NCBI RefSeq assembly: GCF_006716765.1
Contig: NZ_VFPO01000001.1
Span: forward strand, 1,488,001 to 1,552,000
Reading direction: 5' to 3'
Length of the DNA: 64,000 nucleotides
Source of the DNA: Actinomadura hallensis
Lineage (GTDB): Bacteria; Actinomycetota; Actinomycetes; Streptosporangiales; Streptosporangiaceae
Positions 40,080 to 48,876 of this stretch are shown one piece after another (position 1 is the first letter of the stretch; each line of letters opens with the position of its first letter). The position numbers and the translations under genes were made by a program. The notes beneath the pieces were generated by a model that saw nothing but the letters and a program-made list of their open reading frames with translations, had not been told where the DNA came from and did not search any database.

Positions 40080-41219
40080 TTAACGACGCTTCGGGGAGAT
40101 GCCGAGGGACATGCCTGCCAGGCCGCGGCTTCGGGTGCCCAGGGTGTCGGCGATCGTGCGGAGTTCCTTGGCGGCGCCGGCGTCGGGGTCGGACAGGACC
40201 AGCGGGGTGCCCTCGTCGCCGCCTTCGCGGAGGCGCGGGTCGATCTGCACCTGGCCCAGCAGCGGCACGCGGGTGCCGAGCGTCCGGGTGAGGGCGTCCG
40301 CGACCGTCTGGCCGCCGCCCTCGCCGAAGATGTACTGCTGCTCGCCGCAGTGCGGGCACGCGAGGTACGACATGTTCTCGATCACGCCGACGACCTGCTG
40401 GTGGGTCTGCGCGGCGATCGCGCCGGCGCGTTCGGCGACCTCGGCCGCCGCCTGCTGCGGCGTGGTGACCACGAGGATCTCCGCGGACGGCAGCAGCTGC
40501 GCCACCGAGATCGCGATGTCGCCGGTCCCGGGCGGGAGGTCCATCAGCAGGATGTCGAGGTCGCCCCAGTACACGTCGGCGAGGAACTGCTGCAGCGCGC
40601 GGTGCAGCATCGGGCCGCGCCACACGACCGGCTGGTTCCCGGCGGTGAACATCCCGACGGAGATGACCTTCACGCCGTGCGACACCGGCGGCATGATCAT
40701 GTCCTGGACCTTGGTGGGGGAGTTCTCCACGCCGAGCATCCGCGGCACCGAGTGGCCGTAGATGTCGGCGTCGACGACCCCGACCTTGCGGCCCTGCGCG
40801 GCGAGCGCGGCCGCCAGGTTCACCGTCACCGACGACTTGCCGACGCCGCCCTTGCCGCTCGCCACCGCGTACACCTTGGTCAGCGAGCCGGGCTTGGCGA
40901 ACGGGATCTCCTTGGCCGGTTCGCCGCCGCGGAGCTTGGTCTGCAGGTTCTTGCGCTGCTCCTCGCTCATCACGTCGAGGTCGACCCGCACCGCGGTCAC
41001 GCCGTCGAGTTTGGAGACGGCCTCCGTGACGTTCTTGGTGATGGTGTCCTTCATGGGACATCCGGCCACGGTCAGATAGACGCCGACGTTGACGGTGCCG
41101 TCCGCGTCGATGTCGATGCTCTTGACCATGTCGAGCTCGGTGATGGGCTTGCGGATCTCAGGATCGTTCACGGTCGCAAGCGCCGCGGTCACCTGCTCGG
41201 TCGTCAACTGGGAGGCCAT
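40080..41219 (-). CDS. mrp: Mrp/ApbC-type Fe-S cluster carrier ATPase
   Basis: This 379-residue protein has an N-terminal MIP18/DUF59 domain (about 5-80, VNDPEIRKPITELDMV, VAGCPMKDT), then a P-loop ATPase with ASGKGGVGKSS, DADIYGHS, DLPPGTGD and the CPHC cluster-binding pair near residue 280. It carries [4Fe-4S] clusters to apoproteins. It matches M. tuberculosis Rv1229c in position. It may serve the hydrogenase and Cas4-like nuclease in this window, but as a general factor. Confidence 0.94.
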   Translation of the reverse strand: MASQLTTEQVTAALATVNDPEIRKPITELDMVKSIDIDADGTVNVGVYLTVAGCPMKDTITKNVTEAVSKLDGVTAVRVDLDVMSEEQRKNLQTKLRGGEPAKEIPFAKPGSLTKVYAVASGKGGVGKSSVTVNLAAALAAQGRKVGVVDADIYGHSVPRMLGVENSPTKVQDMIMPPVSHGVKVISVGMFTAGNQPVVWRGPMLHRALQQFLADVYWGDLDILLMDLPPGTGDIAISVAQLLPSAEILVVTTPQQAAAEVAERAGAIAAQTHQQVVGVIENMSYLACPHCGEQQYIFGEGGGQTVADALTRTLGTRVPLLGQVQIDPRLREGGDEGTPLVLSDPDAGAAKELRTIADTLGTRSRGLAGMSLGISPKRR

Positions 41220-41328
41220 GCCCCCATGGTACGAACCGAAAGCAAAAGTGAGGTATTCGGGTGGCAGCCGTCACAGGGTGTGTGCGTCACACTCACGCGG
41301 CGCGTCGGGCCGCCGTAACATCGGTGCG

Positions 41329-41814
41329 GTGACGAGCAGCACCGTTCCGGCCTCCGAATCGATCGTCTGGCGCACGATGCTCCGAGCCCAGGCGCAGATA
41401 TCCCGCCGCGTGCAGGCCGATCTGATGGACCGGCACGACCTCGCGCTCGGCTCCTACGAGGTGCTCATGCATCTCGGCGAGGCCCCCGGCGGGCGGCTGC
41501 GGATGAACGATCTCGCCGACCGCGTCCTGCTGTCGCGCAGCGGCCTGACCCGGCTCGTCGACCGGCTGGAGCGCGACGGCCTCGTCGCCCGGCAGACCTG
41601 CCCGAGCGACGCCCGCGGCCTGTACGCGGTCCTGACCTCGGCGGGACGGGCCCGCCTCGCCGAGGCCGCCCCCACGTACCGGCGGGGCGTCCGCGACCAC
41701 CTGCTGAGCCGCCTGGACGAGTCCGAACTGCACACGCTCCGGCGCCTCCTCGGCAAGCTGGCCGACGAGCCCGCGGAGAACGCGACCGCCGGCCCGCCGT
41801 CCGACGCCTGCTAG
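41329..41814 (+). CDS. MarR-family transcriptional regulator
   Basis: This 161-residue protein has the winged helix LGSYEVLMHLGEAPGGRLRMNDLADRVLLSRSGLTRLVDRLERDGLVARQTCPSDARGLYAVLTSAGR. The GTG 41329 start has no strong ribosome site, but the N-terminus VTSSTVPASESIVWRTMLRAQAQISRRVQADL is normal for the family. Its TAG stop shares CTAG with the convergent DUF1003 gene's stop. Targets are unknown; a GTGTG...CACAC pair in the upstream 110 bp might be its own operator. Confidence 0.88.
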   Translation: MTSSTVPASESIVWRTMLRAQAQISRRVQADLMDRHDLALGSYEVLMHLGEAPGGRLRMNDLADRVLLSRSGLTRLVDRLERDGLVARQTCPSDARGLYAVLTSAGRARLAEAAPTYRRGVRDHLLSRLDESELHTLRRLLGKLADEPAENATAGPPSDAC

Positions 41815-42305
41815 GCGGCGGAGTCCTTCGCGTCCAGTTCCTTCATCATCTGCTGCAGCTCCGAGCGCAGGAAGTCGCGGGTGACGACCTCGTTCAGCGC
41901 CACCCGCAGCCCGGCGATCTCCCGCGTGAGGTACTCGGTGTCGGCGATGGAGCGTTCGCTGCGCGCCCGGTCCTGCTCGTACTGGACGCGGTCCCGGTCG
42001 TCCTGCCGGTTCTGGGCGAGCAGGATCAGCGGCGCCGCGTAGGACGCCTGGATCGACAGGATCAGCGTCAGGAAGATGAACGGGTAGGGGTCGAACCGGA
42101 GGGAGACGGGCGCGAGCATGTTCCACGCCATCCACACCGTGATGAAGACGGTGAGGTAGACGAGGAACCTCGCCGTCCCCAGGAACCGCGCTATCCGCTC
42201 GGACAACTGCCCGAAGGACTCCGGGTCGTAGTGGATGCGCGGCACGAACGTGCGGCGCACCTCTCTCGGCTGGTCCAGTCGCGCGGTCATCTGCCGTGTC
42301 GTCAT
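41811..42305 (-). CDS. DUF1003 membrane protein
   Basis: This 164-residue protein has two membrane helices (about 42-65 and 70-95, VYLTVFITVWMAWNML and YPFIFLTLILSIQASYAAPLILLAQ), the DUF1003 hallmark NRQDDRDRVQYEQDR, and a C-terminal coiled coil (ADTEYLTREIAGLRVALNEV). Its ATG overlaps the MgtE-like stop (TGATG), making the two translationally coupled. The pairing is conserved in actinobacteria. It may provide the membrane part of a metal-related system; this is inferred. Confidence 0.9.
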   Translation of the reverse strand: MTTRQMTARLDQPREVRRTFVPRIHYDPESFGQLSERIARFLGTARFLVYLTVFITVWMAWNMLAPVSLRFDPYPFIFLTLILSIQASYAAPLILLAQNRQDDRDRVQYEQDRARSERSIADTEYLTREIAGLRVALNEVVTRDFLRSELQQMMKELDAKDSAA

Positions 42306-43621
42306 CACATCTTCCCCCGGAGAGCCTCTTCCTCGGGATCCGCGGACTCCTCCGCGCCGGCGTCCATCAGCGACTCCCGCCAGTCCAGGGGCAGCAGATG
42401 GTCGAGTACGTCGTCGATGGTCACCGCGCCCAGCAGGTGGCCGTTCTCGTCCACCACGGCGCCCGCGACGAGGTTGTAGGTCGCCAGGAACATCGCGACC
42501 TCCTCCAGCGTCATGGTGGGCCGCAGCGGCTCCAGCTCGGTGTCGAGTATCCCGGCGACGAGTGTCGGCGGCGGCTCCCGCAGCAGCTTCTGGAAGTGGA
42601 CGGTGCCCAGGTACCGGCCGGTCGGCGTCGCGGTCGGCGGCCTGCACACGTACACCTGCGCGGCCAGCGCCGGGTTCAGGTCGGGCCGCCTGATCAGCGC
42701 GAGCGCCTCGGCGACCGTCGCGTCCGGCGCGACGATCACCGGGTCGGTGGTCATCAGCCCGCCGGCGGAGTTCTCCGCGTAGGTCAGCAGCCGGCGCACG
42801 GGCGCGGCGCCCTGCGGCTCCATCAGCGTCAGCAGCTGCTCGCGCTGCTCGGTGGGCAGCCCGCCCAGCAGGTCGGCGGCGTCGTCGGGCCCCATGGCCT
42901 CCACCACGCGCGCGGCGCGGTGCACGCCGAGCTTGCCGAGGATCTCGACCTGGTCGTCCTCGGGCAGCTCCTCCAGGATGTCCGCGAGCCGCTCGTCGTC
43001 GAGGGCGAGGGCGACCTCCGCGCGCCGCTTCTCCGGCAGCTCGTGCACGATGTTCGCCAGGTCGGCGGCCTTCATGCCCTCGAACGCGGCGATGAGCGCG
43101 GTGGCGGCCTGCCCGTGCTCGACGACGGAGAAGCCCTCCACGGCGTCCCAGTCCACGATGATGGTCTCGCCGCGCTTGCGCAGCCCGCGGCCGCTCCTGC
43201 GGCGCACCGCGACCTTGCTGATCAGCCAGTCCCGGGTGCGGGTCGGCTCCATCGCCACGTCGACGACGGAGACGGCCTCCCCGTCGTCGCGGAACCGGAC
43301 GGTGCGGTCCAGCATCTCGGCGATGACGAGCGTCTCCGACTCGCGTTTGCTGAACCGCCGCACGTTGAGCCGCCCGTCGAACACCACCGCGTCCGCCTCG
43401 ATCAGCGTCACCCGCGTGATGGGCAGGAACACCGTCCGCCGCGACGAGACCTCCACCACCAGGCCCAGGACGCGCGGGGGCCGCGGCGCGAGCCGCAGCG
43501 CCACCACGACGTCGCGGACCCGGCCGACCTGGTCGCCCGCCGGGTCGAACACCGCGACGCCCGCGAGCCGGGCGATGAACACCCGTGACGGAGCTCCGCT
43601 CATGGCGAGGACACTACCCAT
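42305..43621 (-). CDS. Soluble MgtE N-terminal/CBS protein with PRC-barrel
   Basis: This 438-residue protein has an N-terminal PRC-barrel-like part (GVAVFDPAGDQVGRVRDVVVAL), an MgtE intracellular N-domain with repeats such as LANIVHELPEKRRAEVALALDDERLADILEELPEDDQVEILGKL (about 185-270), then two CBS modules (about 285-415). The membrane transport domain of MgtE magnesium channels is absent. It would act as a sensor, presumably of Mg2+ or nucleotide, rather than a channel, and is coupled to the DUF1003 gene. AGGAGGGA precedes ATG 43621. Confidence 0.88.
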   Translation of the reverse strand: MGSVLAMSGAPSRVFIARLAGVAVFDPAGDQVGRVRDVVVALRLAPRPPRVLGLVVEVSSRRTVFLPITRVTLIEADAVVFDGRLNVRRFSKRESETLVIAEMLDRTVRFRDDGEAVSVVDVAMEPTRTRDWLISKVAVRRRSGRGLRKRGETIIVDWDAVEGFSVVEHGQAATALIAAFEGMKAADLANIVHELPEKRRAEVALALDDERLADILEELPEDDQVEILGKLGVHRAARVVEAMGPDDAADLLGGLPTEQREQLLTLMEPQGAAPVRRLLTYAENSAGGLMTTDPVIVAPDATVAEALALIRRPDLNPALAAQVYVCRPPTATPTGRYLGTVHFQKLLREPPPTLVAGILDTELEPLRPTMTLEEVAMFLATYNLVAGAVVDENGHLLGAVTIDDVLDHLLPLDWRESLMDAGAEESADPEEEALRGKM

Positions 43622-43751
43622 GATCTCCCTCCTGATCCGGGAGCGGCCGGGCGATAACGGGCGGACGCGGGCGGGCTGATGTCACGATCCGGACGCCCGG
43701 TCCGTCCTTGAAAAGGCAGGACCCCGGAGCGGACGTGAAAGGGTGGGGACG

Positions 43752-44639
43752 ATGACGGAAGCGTTCGAGGAGCACCGCAACCTGCTGTTCGCGGTCGCGT
43801 ATCGGATGCTGGGCTCGGCGGCCGACGCCGAGGACGCCGTCCAGGACGCGTGGCTGCGCTGGTCGTCGGCGGACCGCTCGGACGTCTCCGACCCCAGGGC
43901 CTACCTCGTCCGGATCACCACGAACGTCGCGCTCGACCGGCTGCGGTCGGCGAAGGCGCGCCGCGAGACCTACGTCGGCCCGTGGCTGCCCGAGCCGATG
44001 CTGACCTCCCCGGACGTCGCCGAGGAGGCCGAGCTGTCGGAGTCGGTGTCGATGGCGATGCTCGTCGTCCTGGAGACCCTGAGCCCCCTCGAACGGGCCG
44101 TGTTCGTGCTCAGGGAGGTGTTCGGCTACCCCTACGCCGAGATCGCCGAGGCGCTCGACCGGTCGGAGGCGTCGGTGCGGCAGCTCGGCACCCGCGCCCG
44201 CAAGCACGTGGAGGCGCGGCGTCCCCGCTTCGAGGCGGGCGGCGCGCAGCGGCGCCGGGCGACCGAGCGGTTCCTGGAGGCGGTCGTCGGCGGCGACGTC
44301 AACCGGCTGCTGGAGGCACTCGCCCCGGACGTCGCGCTGTGGACCGACGGCGGCGGCAAGGTCCGGGCGGCGCGGCGCGTCATCCACGGCGCCGACAAGG
44401 TCGGCCGCTGGATCGCCGGGATCATGGGCAAGCCGTACCAGGGCGTCGACCCCGCCGACATGCGGATGCGGCGCGTGGACCTGAACGGTGAACCGGCCCT
44501 CGTCGTGGACGGCCCCGACCGCCCGCTCAGCACCATCACCCTCGACTTCGACGACCAGGGACTCGTCCGGGCCATCCACGTGGTCGCCAACCCCGACAAG
44601 CTCCGGGCGCTGGCGGTCGGGCGGCGGCTCCCGATGTGA
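43752..44639 (+). CDS. SigJ-type ECF sigma factor with SnoaL-like C-terminal domain
   Basis: This 295-residue protein has region 2 (HRNLLFAVAYRMLGSAADAEDAVQDAWLRW), region 4 (LSPLERAVFVLREVFGYPYAEIAEALDRSEASVRQL) and a C-terminal SnoaL/NTF2-like domain (about 175-290) characteristic of the SigJ (ECF41-like) group. In this group the C-terminal domain controls activity in place of a separate anti-sigma factor. The usual carboxymuconolactone-decarboxylase partner is not adjacent. ATG 43752 is used; a GTG three codons earlier is also in frame. Confidence 0.9.
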   Translation: MTEAFEEHRNLLFAVAYRMLGSAADAEDAVQDAWLRWSSADRSDVSDPRAYLVRITTNVALDRLRSAKARRETYVGPWLPEPMLTSPDVAEEAELSESVSMAMLVVLETLSPLERAVFVLREVFGYPYAEIAEALDRSEASVRQLGTRARKHVEARRPRFEAGGAQRRRATERFLEAVVGGDVNRLLEALAPDVALWTDGGGKVRAARRVIHGADKVGRWIAGIMGKPYQGVDPADMRMRRVDLNGEPALVVDGPDRPLSTITLDFDDQGLVRAIHVVANPDKLRALAVGRRLPM

Positions 44640-44699
44640 CGACCGCCCTCCGGGGTCGGTGCTCGGCCCCCGGGTCCCCGCGGCCACCTGTCGGCGCGG

Positions 44700-45203
44700 C
44701 TACTTGTCGGCGTGGCGGCGCTTGCGGCCGTAGAGGCGGGGCGGGGGTCCGGCGGTCGTCGCCGGGGTGGGGACGGGGCGCACCGCGGCGTAGTCGTCGA
44801 CGGTCTCGGTGACCGGCAGCGCCGGGGTCAGCCGGACGATCCACGACTCGGCCGCCCAGCGCTCCACCTGCCCCTCGTGGGACGCGGCGTTCAGCCGCTC
44901 CTTGGCCAGCAGCGGCGCCACCTCGTCCCACAGCTGCGACCCCGGCTCGACGGGCTCGGCGTCGGCGACGAACGAGACGAGCCGGCCGCCCTTGTCCTTG
45001 CTGCGCAGGATCACCGTCACCTGCGAGGACTCCGGCAGCCCGGGGAGCGGCTGCTCGCCCTCCCCGCCGGTCAGCACGTACGCGGAGCCGTCGTGCCACA
45101 CGTGCCAGGCGGCCCTCGGCTGGGGCAGGCCGGGCAGGTCCAGCCACATCAGCCCCGACTTCTTGGCCGCCTCCTCGATCAGCGCCCGGTTCAGCTCAGC
45201 CAT
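44700..45203 (-). CDS. Conserved hypothetical protein, possible split-barrel fold
   Basis: This 167-residue soluble protein contains WLDLPGLPQPRAAWHVWHDGSAYVLTGGEGEQPLPGLPESSQVTVILRSKDKGGRLVSFVADAEPVEPGSQLWDEVAPLLAKERLNA. It resembles flavin/pyridoxamine-oxidase-type split-barrel proteins in strand order, but no flavin motif is seen. The tail RPVPTPATTAGPPPRLYGRKRRHADK is basic and disordered. It is divergent from the CitE-like gene. I cannot assign a function. Confidence 0.65.
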   Translation of the reverse strand: MAELNRALIEEAAKKSGLMWLDLPGLPQPRAAWHVWHDGSAYVLTGGEGEQPLPGLPESSQVTVILRSKDKGGRLVSFVADAEPVEPGSQLWDEVAPLLAKERLNAASHEGQVERWAAESWIVRLTPALPVTETVDDYAAVRPVPTPATTAGPPPRLYGRKRRHADK

Positions 45204-45268
45204 GCGACATCACCCATGCGCGCACCCATCTCCAAAGCGTCTCACACCGGGCGGCTACCATCCGGGCC

Positions 45269-46210
45269 ATGCGTTCTCGTCGTACCACCCTCGCCGTTCC
45301 CGGCAGCAACCCCCGCTTCATCGAGAAGGCACAGGGCCTCCCCGCGGACGAGATCTTCCTGGACCTCGAGGACGCCGTCGCGCCGTCCGCCAAGGAGGAC
45401 GCCCGCAAGACCATCGTCGCCGCCCTCAACGAGGGCGACTGGTCCGGCAAGGTCCGGGTGGTGCGCATCAACGACCTCGACACCCACTGGGCCTACCGGG
45501 ACGTCATCGAGGTCGTGGAGGGCGCCGGCGCGAACCTCGACGCGATCATGCTGCCGAAGGTGCGGGACGCCGGCCACGTGCGATGGCTCGACCGGCTCCT
45601 CACCCAGATCGAGCGGGCGACGGGCCTGCCGGTGGGCGGCATCGGCATCGAGGCGCAGATCGAGGACGCGCAGGGACTGGCCGACGTCGACGCGATCGCC
45701 GCGTCCTCGCCCCGGCTGGAGACGCTCGTCCTCGGCCCCGGCGACCTCATGGCGTCGCTCAACATGAAGACCCTCGTCGTCGGGGAGCAGCCGCCCGGCT
45801 ACAGCGAGGGCGACGCCTACCACTACATCCTGATGCGGATCCTGGTCGCCGCCCGCGCCAACGACCTGCAGGCCATCGACGGGCCCTACTTCAACGTCCG
45901 GGACGTCGAGGCGTTCGAGCGGGTCGCGCGGAGGTCGGCGGCGCTCGGGTTCGACGGCAAGTGGGTGCTGCACCCGTCGCAGATCGAGGCCGGGAACGCG
46001 GTGTTCTCGCCGTCCCAGGAGGACTACGACCACGCCGAGCTGATCCTCGACGCCTACGACCACTACGTCAACGTCGAGGAGCGCGGCGCCGCCACCCTCG
46101 GCGACGAGATGATCGACGAGGCGTCCCGGAAGATGGCCCTGGTCGTCGCGGCCAAGGGCCGCGCCGCGGGCCTGACGCGCACGAAGCGGTTCGTTCCCGA
46201 GGGGAACTGA
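45269..46210 (+). CDS. HpcH/HpaI aldolase-citrate lyase beta-like protein (CitE type)
   Basis: This 313-residue TIM-barrel protein has the family's SRRTTLAVPGSNPRFIEKAQ, metal/acyl-CoA motif EIFLDLEDAVAPSAK, IMLPKV, GIEAQIEDAQGL and GPGDL segments. The C-terminal GKWVLHPSQIE is typical of citramalyl-CoA/malyl-CoA lyases. Such proteins split or hydrolyse beta-methylmalyl-, malyl- or citramalyl-CoA. No partner gene is adjacent, so the substrate is not defined. Confidence 0.88.
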   Translation: MRSRRTTLAVPGSNPRFIEKAQGLPADEIFLDLEDAVAPSAKEDARKTIVAALNEGDWSGKVRVVRINDLDTHWAYRDVIEVVEGAGANLDAIMLPKVRDAGHVRWLDRLLTQIERATGLPVGGIGIEAQIEDAQGLADVDAIAASSPRLETLVLGPGDLMASLNMKTLVVGEQPPGYSEGDAYHYILMRILVAARANDLQAIDGPYFNVRDVEAFERVARRSAALGFDGKWVLHPSQIEAGNAVFSPSQEDYDHAELILDAYDHYVNVEERGAATLGDEMIDEASRKMALVVAAKGRAAGLTRTKRFVPEGN

Positions 46211-46263
46211 GTCCCCGTACGATTCGTCCTCACAGGGAGTGAGGGCGATCCGGAGGGGCGAAC

Positions 46264-47634
46264 GTGTCAGAGTCAGGGGAATCCGACGGCTGGGCCCCGC
46301 CGGACCGCGACATGCCCGGTGAGCGGCCCGCGGACCCCCGCTCTCCCAACGGCCAGAGCCCTCCGCACTGGCAGCACCCCCACGGGCACGAGCCGTCCCA
46401 GCAGGGCCCCTACGCGCAGGACCCATACGGTCAGGACCCATACGGCCAGGGGCCTTATGCACGAGGCCCCTACGCACAGGGCCCCTACGCACAAGGCCCC
46501 TATGCGCCAGGTCCTTACGGACAAGGTCCTCCTGTACAGGGCCCCTATGGGCAGGGTCCGTACGGGCAAGGCGGCTACCCGCAGCCCTACGGCGGATACG
46601 GCGCCCACGCCGTCCGGCGGCCCTGGACCGTGGCGCCGCCGCCCGGAACCCCGTACCACCAGATGGCGCGGACCGAGGTGCACCGCTGGTGGCGCCCGCT
46701 CCTCGGCACCCTGACGCTCCTGGGCGTCGGCATGATCGCCGTGATCGGGCTGCTGTTCGTCGCGACGGTCGTCGCCTGGGCGGTGACCGGCGAGATGCCC
46801 GACTCGGGCGGCGACGACGCCGTCATCTTCGAGAACGACACGGCCGACCTGGCGATCAACCTGGCCATGCTCGCGGTGTTCCTGCCGGTCGCGCTGTTCG
46901 CCGCGTGGGCCGTGCAGCGGCGGAGGCCGGGCACGCTGTCGTCGGTCGCGGGCCGGCTGCGCTGGAAATGGATGCTGGTCTGCGTCGGGCTGGCGGTCCT
47001 GTTCTGCATCGTGGCGTTCGGGACGTCGCTCCTCGCCGACCTCGGCATGCCCGGAACCGAGGCCGACGGCGACGAGCAGTGGGTCGGCTGGGGCGAGTTC
47101 CTCGTCCCCATGCTCGTCATCGTCCTGCTGGTGCCGTTCCAGGCCACGGCGGAGGAGTACGTCTTCCGCGGCTGGTTGCTGCAGGCCGTGGGCGCCTGCA
47201 CCCTGGAGAACTCCAGGTGGAGGATCGGGCGGGCGCTCAGCGTCGTGTTCCGGACCCCCTGGCCGGGCATCGTCATCGGCTCGGCCCTGTTCACCGCGGG
47301 TCACGGCTACACGGGCTGGGGAATCCTCGACATCTTCGCCTTCGGCGCGATCGCGGCGTGGGTGACGGTCCGCACGGGCGGGCTGGAGGCGGCGATCGCC
47401 CTCCACGTGTTCAACAACCTGCTGGCGTTCGGCTTCTCGGCCGCCGTCGGCGAGCTGGATATCGTCCAGGGCGCGGTGCCCTGGCAGGTCATGGTGGCGG
47501 ACGTCGTCCCGATGGTCCTGTTCGCGGCGGCCGCCGTCTGGCTGGCGCGGCGGCTGGGCGTCCGGACCGTCACCCCGGGTGCCGCCGACGAACCCCCGGT
47601 GACCGCGGGCGGCGACCCGGCCCGCGTGCCCTAG
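46264..47634 (+). CDS. CPBP-family (CAAX) intramembrane metalloprotease with Tyr-Gly-Gln-rich N-terminus
   Basis: This 456-residue protein has a low-complexity tail of YGQGPYAQGP-type repeats (about residues 40-120), then about eight membrane helices. The CPBP motifs are intact: ATAEEYVFRGW (EExxxR), LFTAGHGYTGW (His) and ALHVFNNLLA (HxxxN). CPBP proteases process small prenylated peptides or act in bacteriocin immunity; substrates are unknown here. The tail could be a cytosolic interaction region. The DNA under it repeats GGCCCCTACGCACA-type units. Confidence 0.88.
   Translation: MSESGESDGWAPPDRDMPGERPADPRSPNGQSPPHWQHPHGHEPSQQGPYAQDPYGQDPYGQGPYARGPYAQGPYAQGPYAPGPYGQGPPVQGPYGQGPYGQGGYPQPYGGYGAHAVRRPWTVAPPPGTPYHQMARTEVHRWWRPLLGTLTLLGVGMIAVIGLLFVATVVAWAVTGEMPDSGGDDAVIFENDTADLAINLAMLAVFLPVALFAAWAVQRRRPGTLSSVAGRLRWKWMLVCVGLAVLFCIVAFGTSLLADLGMPGTEADGDEQWVGWGEFLVPMLVIVLLVPFQATAEEYVFRGWLLQAVGACTLENSRWRIGRALSVVFRTPWPGIVIGSALFTAGHGYTGWGILDIFAFGAIAAWVTVRTGGLEAAIALHVFNNLLAFGFSAAVGELDIVQGAVPWQVMVADVVPMVLFAAAAVWLARRLGVRTVTPGAADEPPVTAGGDPARVP
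46405..46600 (+). repeat. Degenerate 15-bp coding tandem repeat (PYGQG/PYAQG)
   Basis: Thirteen or more imperfect units encode P-Y-[GA]-[QRP]-[GD] pentapeptides. Units such as GGCCCCTACGCACA recur exactly near 46468-46500. It lies wholly inside the protease gene and keeps frame. Confidence 0.75.
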
Positions 47635-47668
47635 CCCGCTCGCCGGTCCCGCGCGTCCCGGCCGCCCG

Positions 47669-48058
47669 TCACAGCAGGCCCCACTGGGTCAGCGCGTCGA
47701 GCAGGCCGGGCGCGGTGGGCAGCTTCCGCAGCGCCTCGGGGGAGACCCAGCGCACCTCGGACGCGTCGTCCCCGGCGCGCAGCGTCCCGCCCGCGACCGC
47801 GGCGGCGTAGTCGTAGATCTCGTAGGTGACGCCGCCCGGCCCGGGACGCTCCACCACCCCGGTCAGCGGGCCGACGCGGACGTCCAGCCCGGTCTCCTCC
47901 CTCAGCTCCCGCGCGACCGCGTCCGCGTCGTCCTCGCCGGGCTCGACCCGCCCGCCCGGGATCGACCACAGTCCCTCGCTCGGCGGGCGCCCCCGCCGCA
48001 CCAGGAGGAACCGTCCGTCCCCGTCCCGCACGATCCCGCCGACGCAACGCACTCGCAT
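47669..48058 (-). CDS. Nudix hydrolase
   Basis: This 129-residue protein has an intact Nudix box (G-GRVEP-GE-DDADAVA-RELREETGL) in a RFLLVRRGRPPSEGLWSIPGG context, resembling MutT/ADP-ribose pyrophosphatase-like proteins. It would hydrolyse a nucleoside diphosphate linked to another group. The substrate cannot be read from sequence. It is convergent with the CPBP gene, with 34 bp between the stops and no hairpin. Confidence 0.92.
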   Translation of the reverse strand: MRVRCVGGIVRDGDGRFLLVRRGRPPSEGLWSIPGGRVEPGEDDADAVARELREETGLDVRVGPLTGVVERPGPGGVTYEIYDYAAAVAGGTLRAGDDASEVRWVSPEALRKLPTAPGLLDALTQWGLL

Positions 48059-48141
48059 GACCCCATTTTGTGCCCTCTTTCCCGGCGGGCGACCCGCCCG
48101 GCCTTGACGGGCCGGGAACCGTCCGCGCAGTGTGGATAGTC

Positions 48142-48789
48142 ATGAGGGCGGAGCCCACCTGCCCGCGTTGCGCGGGTCCCGTCAACGCGCCGAACCTGTG
48201 GTCGAGCGACTGGATCTGCGGCGCGCACGGCGCCGTCCTGCCGAAGCAGCCCTCCAGGCGCCCCGGCCCGGACGGGCTGGCCGCCGTGCTGCGCGACGCG
48301 CGGGTCCCCGTCTGGACGCCCTGGCCCCTTCCGCTGGGCTGGCTCGTCACGGGGTTCGCCACGGTCGGGGACGACCGCAGCGGCGCGCGGGCCACGGCGG
48401 TCGCCGTGTCCGGGCCGGGCCTGGTCAGCGGCCCCGCGGACCTGCTGCTCGTCGCCGAGGAGCCCGGCATCGGCCTCGGCGCCCACTACGCGGGCCTCGA
48501 CGGCACCGACCCCGGCGACGTCTGCGCCGGCAGCCCGCCGCACGTCAAGCTCGACGTGAGCGGCCCCGCGGCGACCTGCGGGCACTCGGTGCCGATGTGG
48601 TCGGTCGACGGCAGGCCCGACCGCGCCGCCTTCGTGGGGGAGGCGATGGGCAACTGGCTGTGGGCGGTGCTGTGGCCCGCCGACGCCGGTGTCCTGCTCC
48701 TGGACGGGCAGACCCTCCTCGACCTGCGGGAGCCGGGAATGGAACTCGACCTCCCCTACGGCGCCCACTGCCCGCGGCTCGACGAGTGA
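48142..48789 (+). CDS. DUF6758-like zinc-ribbon protein
   Basis: This 215-residue protein begins MRAEPTCPRCAGPVNAPNLWSSDWICGAHG, a CxxC...C-x2-H-type zinc ribbon. It is followed by a domain with WPLPLGWLVTGFATVGDDRSGARATAVAVSGPGLVSGPADLLLVAEEPG. It matches what I recall as a conserved actinobacterial family of unknown function, typically next to the PHP phosphoesterase gene as here. The start at ATG 48142 is the only one that keeps the zinc ribbon near the terminus. Confidence 0.78.
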   Translation: MRAEPTCPRCAGPVNAPNLWSSDWICGAHGAVLPKQPSRRPGPDGLAAVLRDARVPVWTPWPLPLGWLVTGFATVGDDRSGARATAVAVSGPGLVSGPADLLLVAEEPGIGLGAHYAGLDGTDPGDVCAGSPPHVKLDVSGPAATCGHSVPMWSVDGRPDRAAFVGEAMGNWLWAVLWPADAGVLLLDGQTLLDLREPGMELDLPYGAHCPRLDE

Positions 48790-48876
48790 AGCCCGCGGCC
48801 GGACGCTGCCGGACGCCCCTGAGGCGTCCCTCGGCGCGAACGTCCTCGGCGTGGACATCCTTGGTATGAACGACGC

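Noticed and set aside
48104..48141. TTGACG promoter for the DUF6758-like gene
   Set aside because: No acceptable -10 hexamer occurs at 16-19 bp spacing, so it was not listed as a feature.
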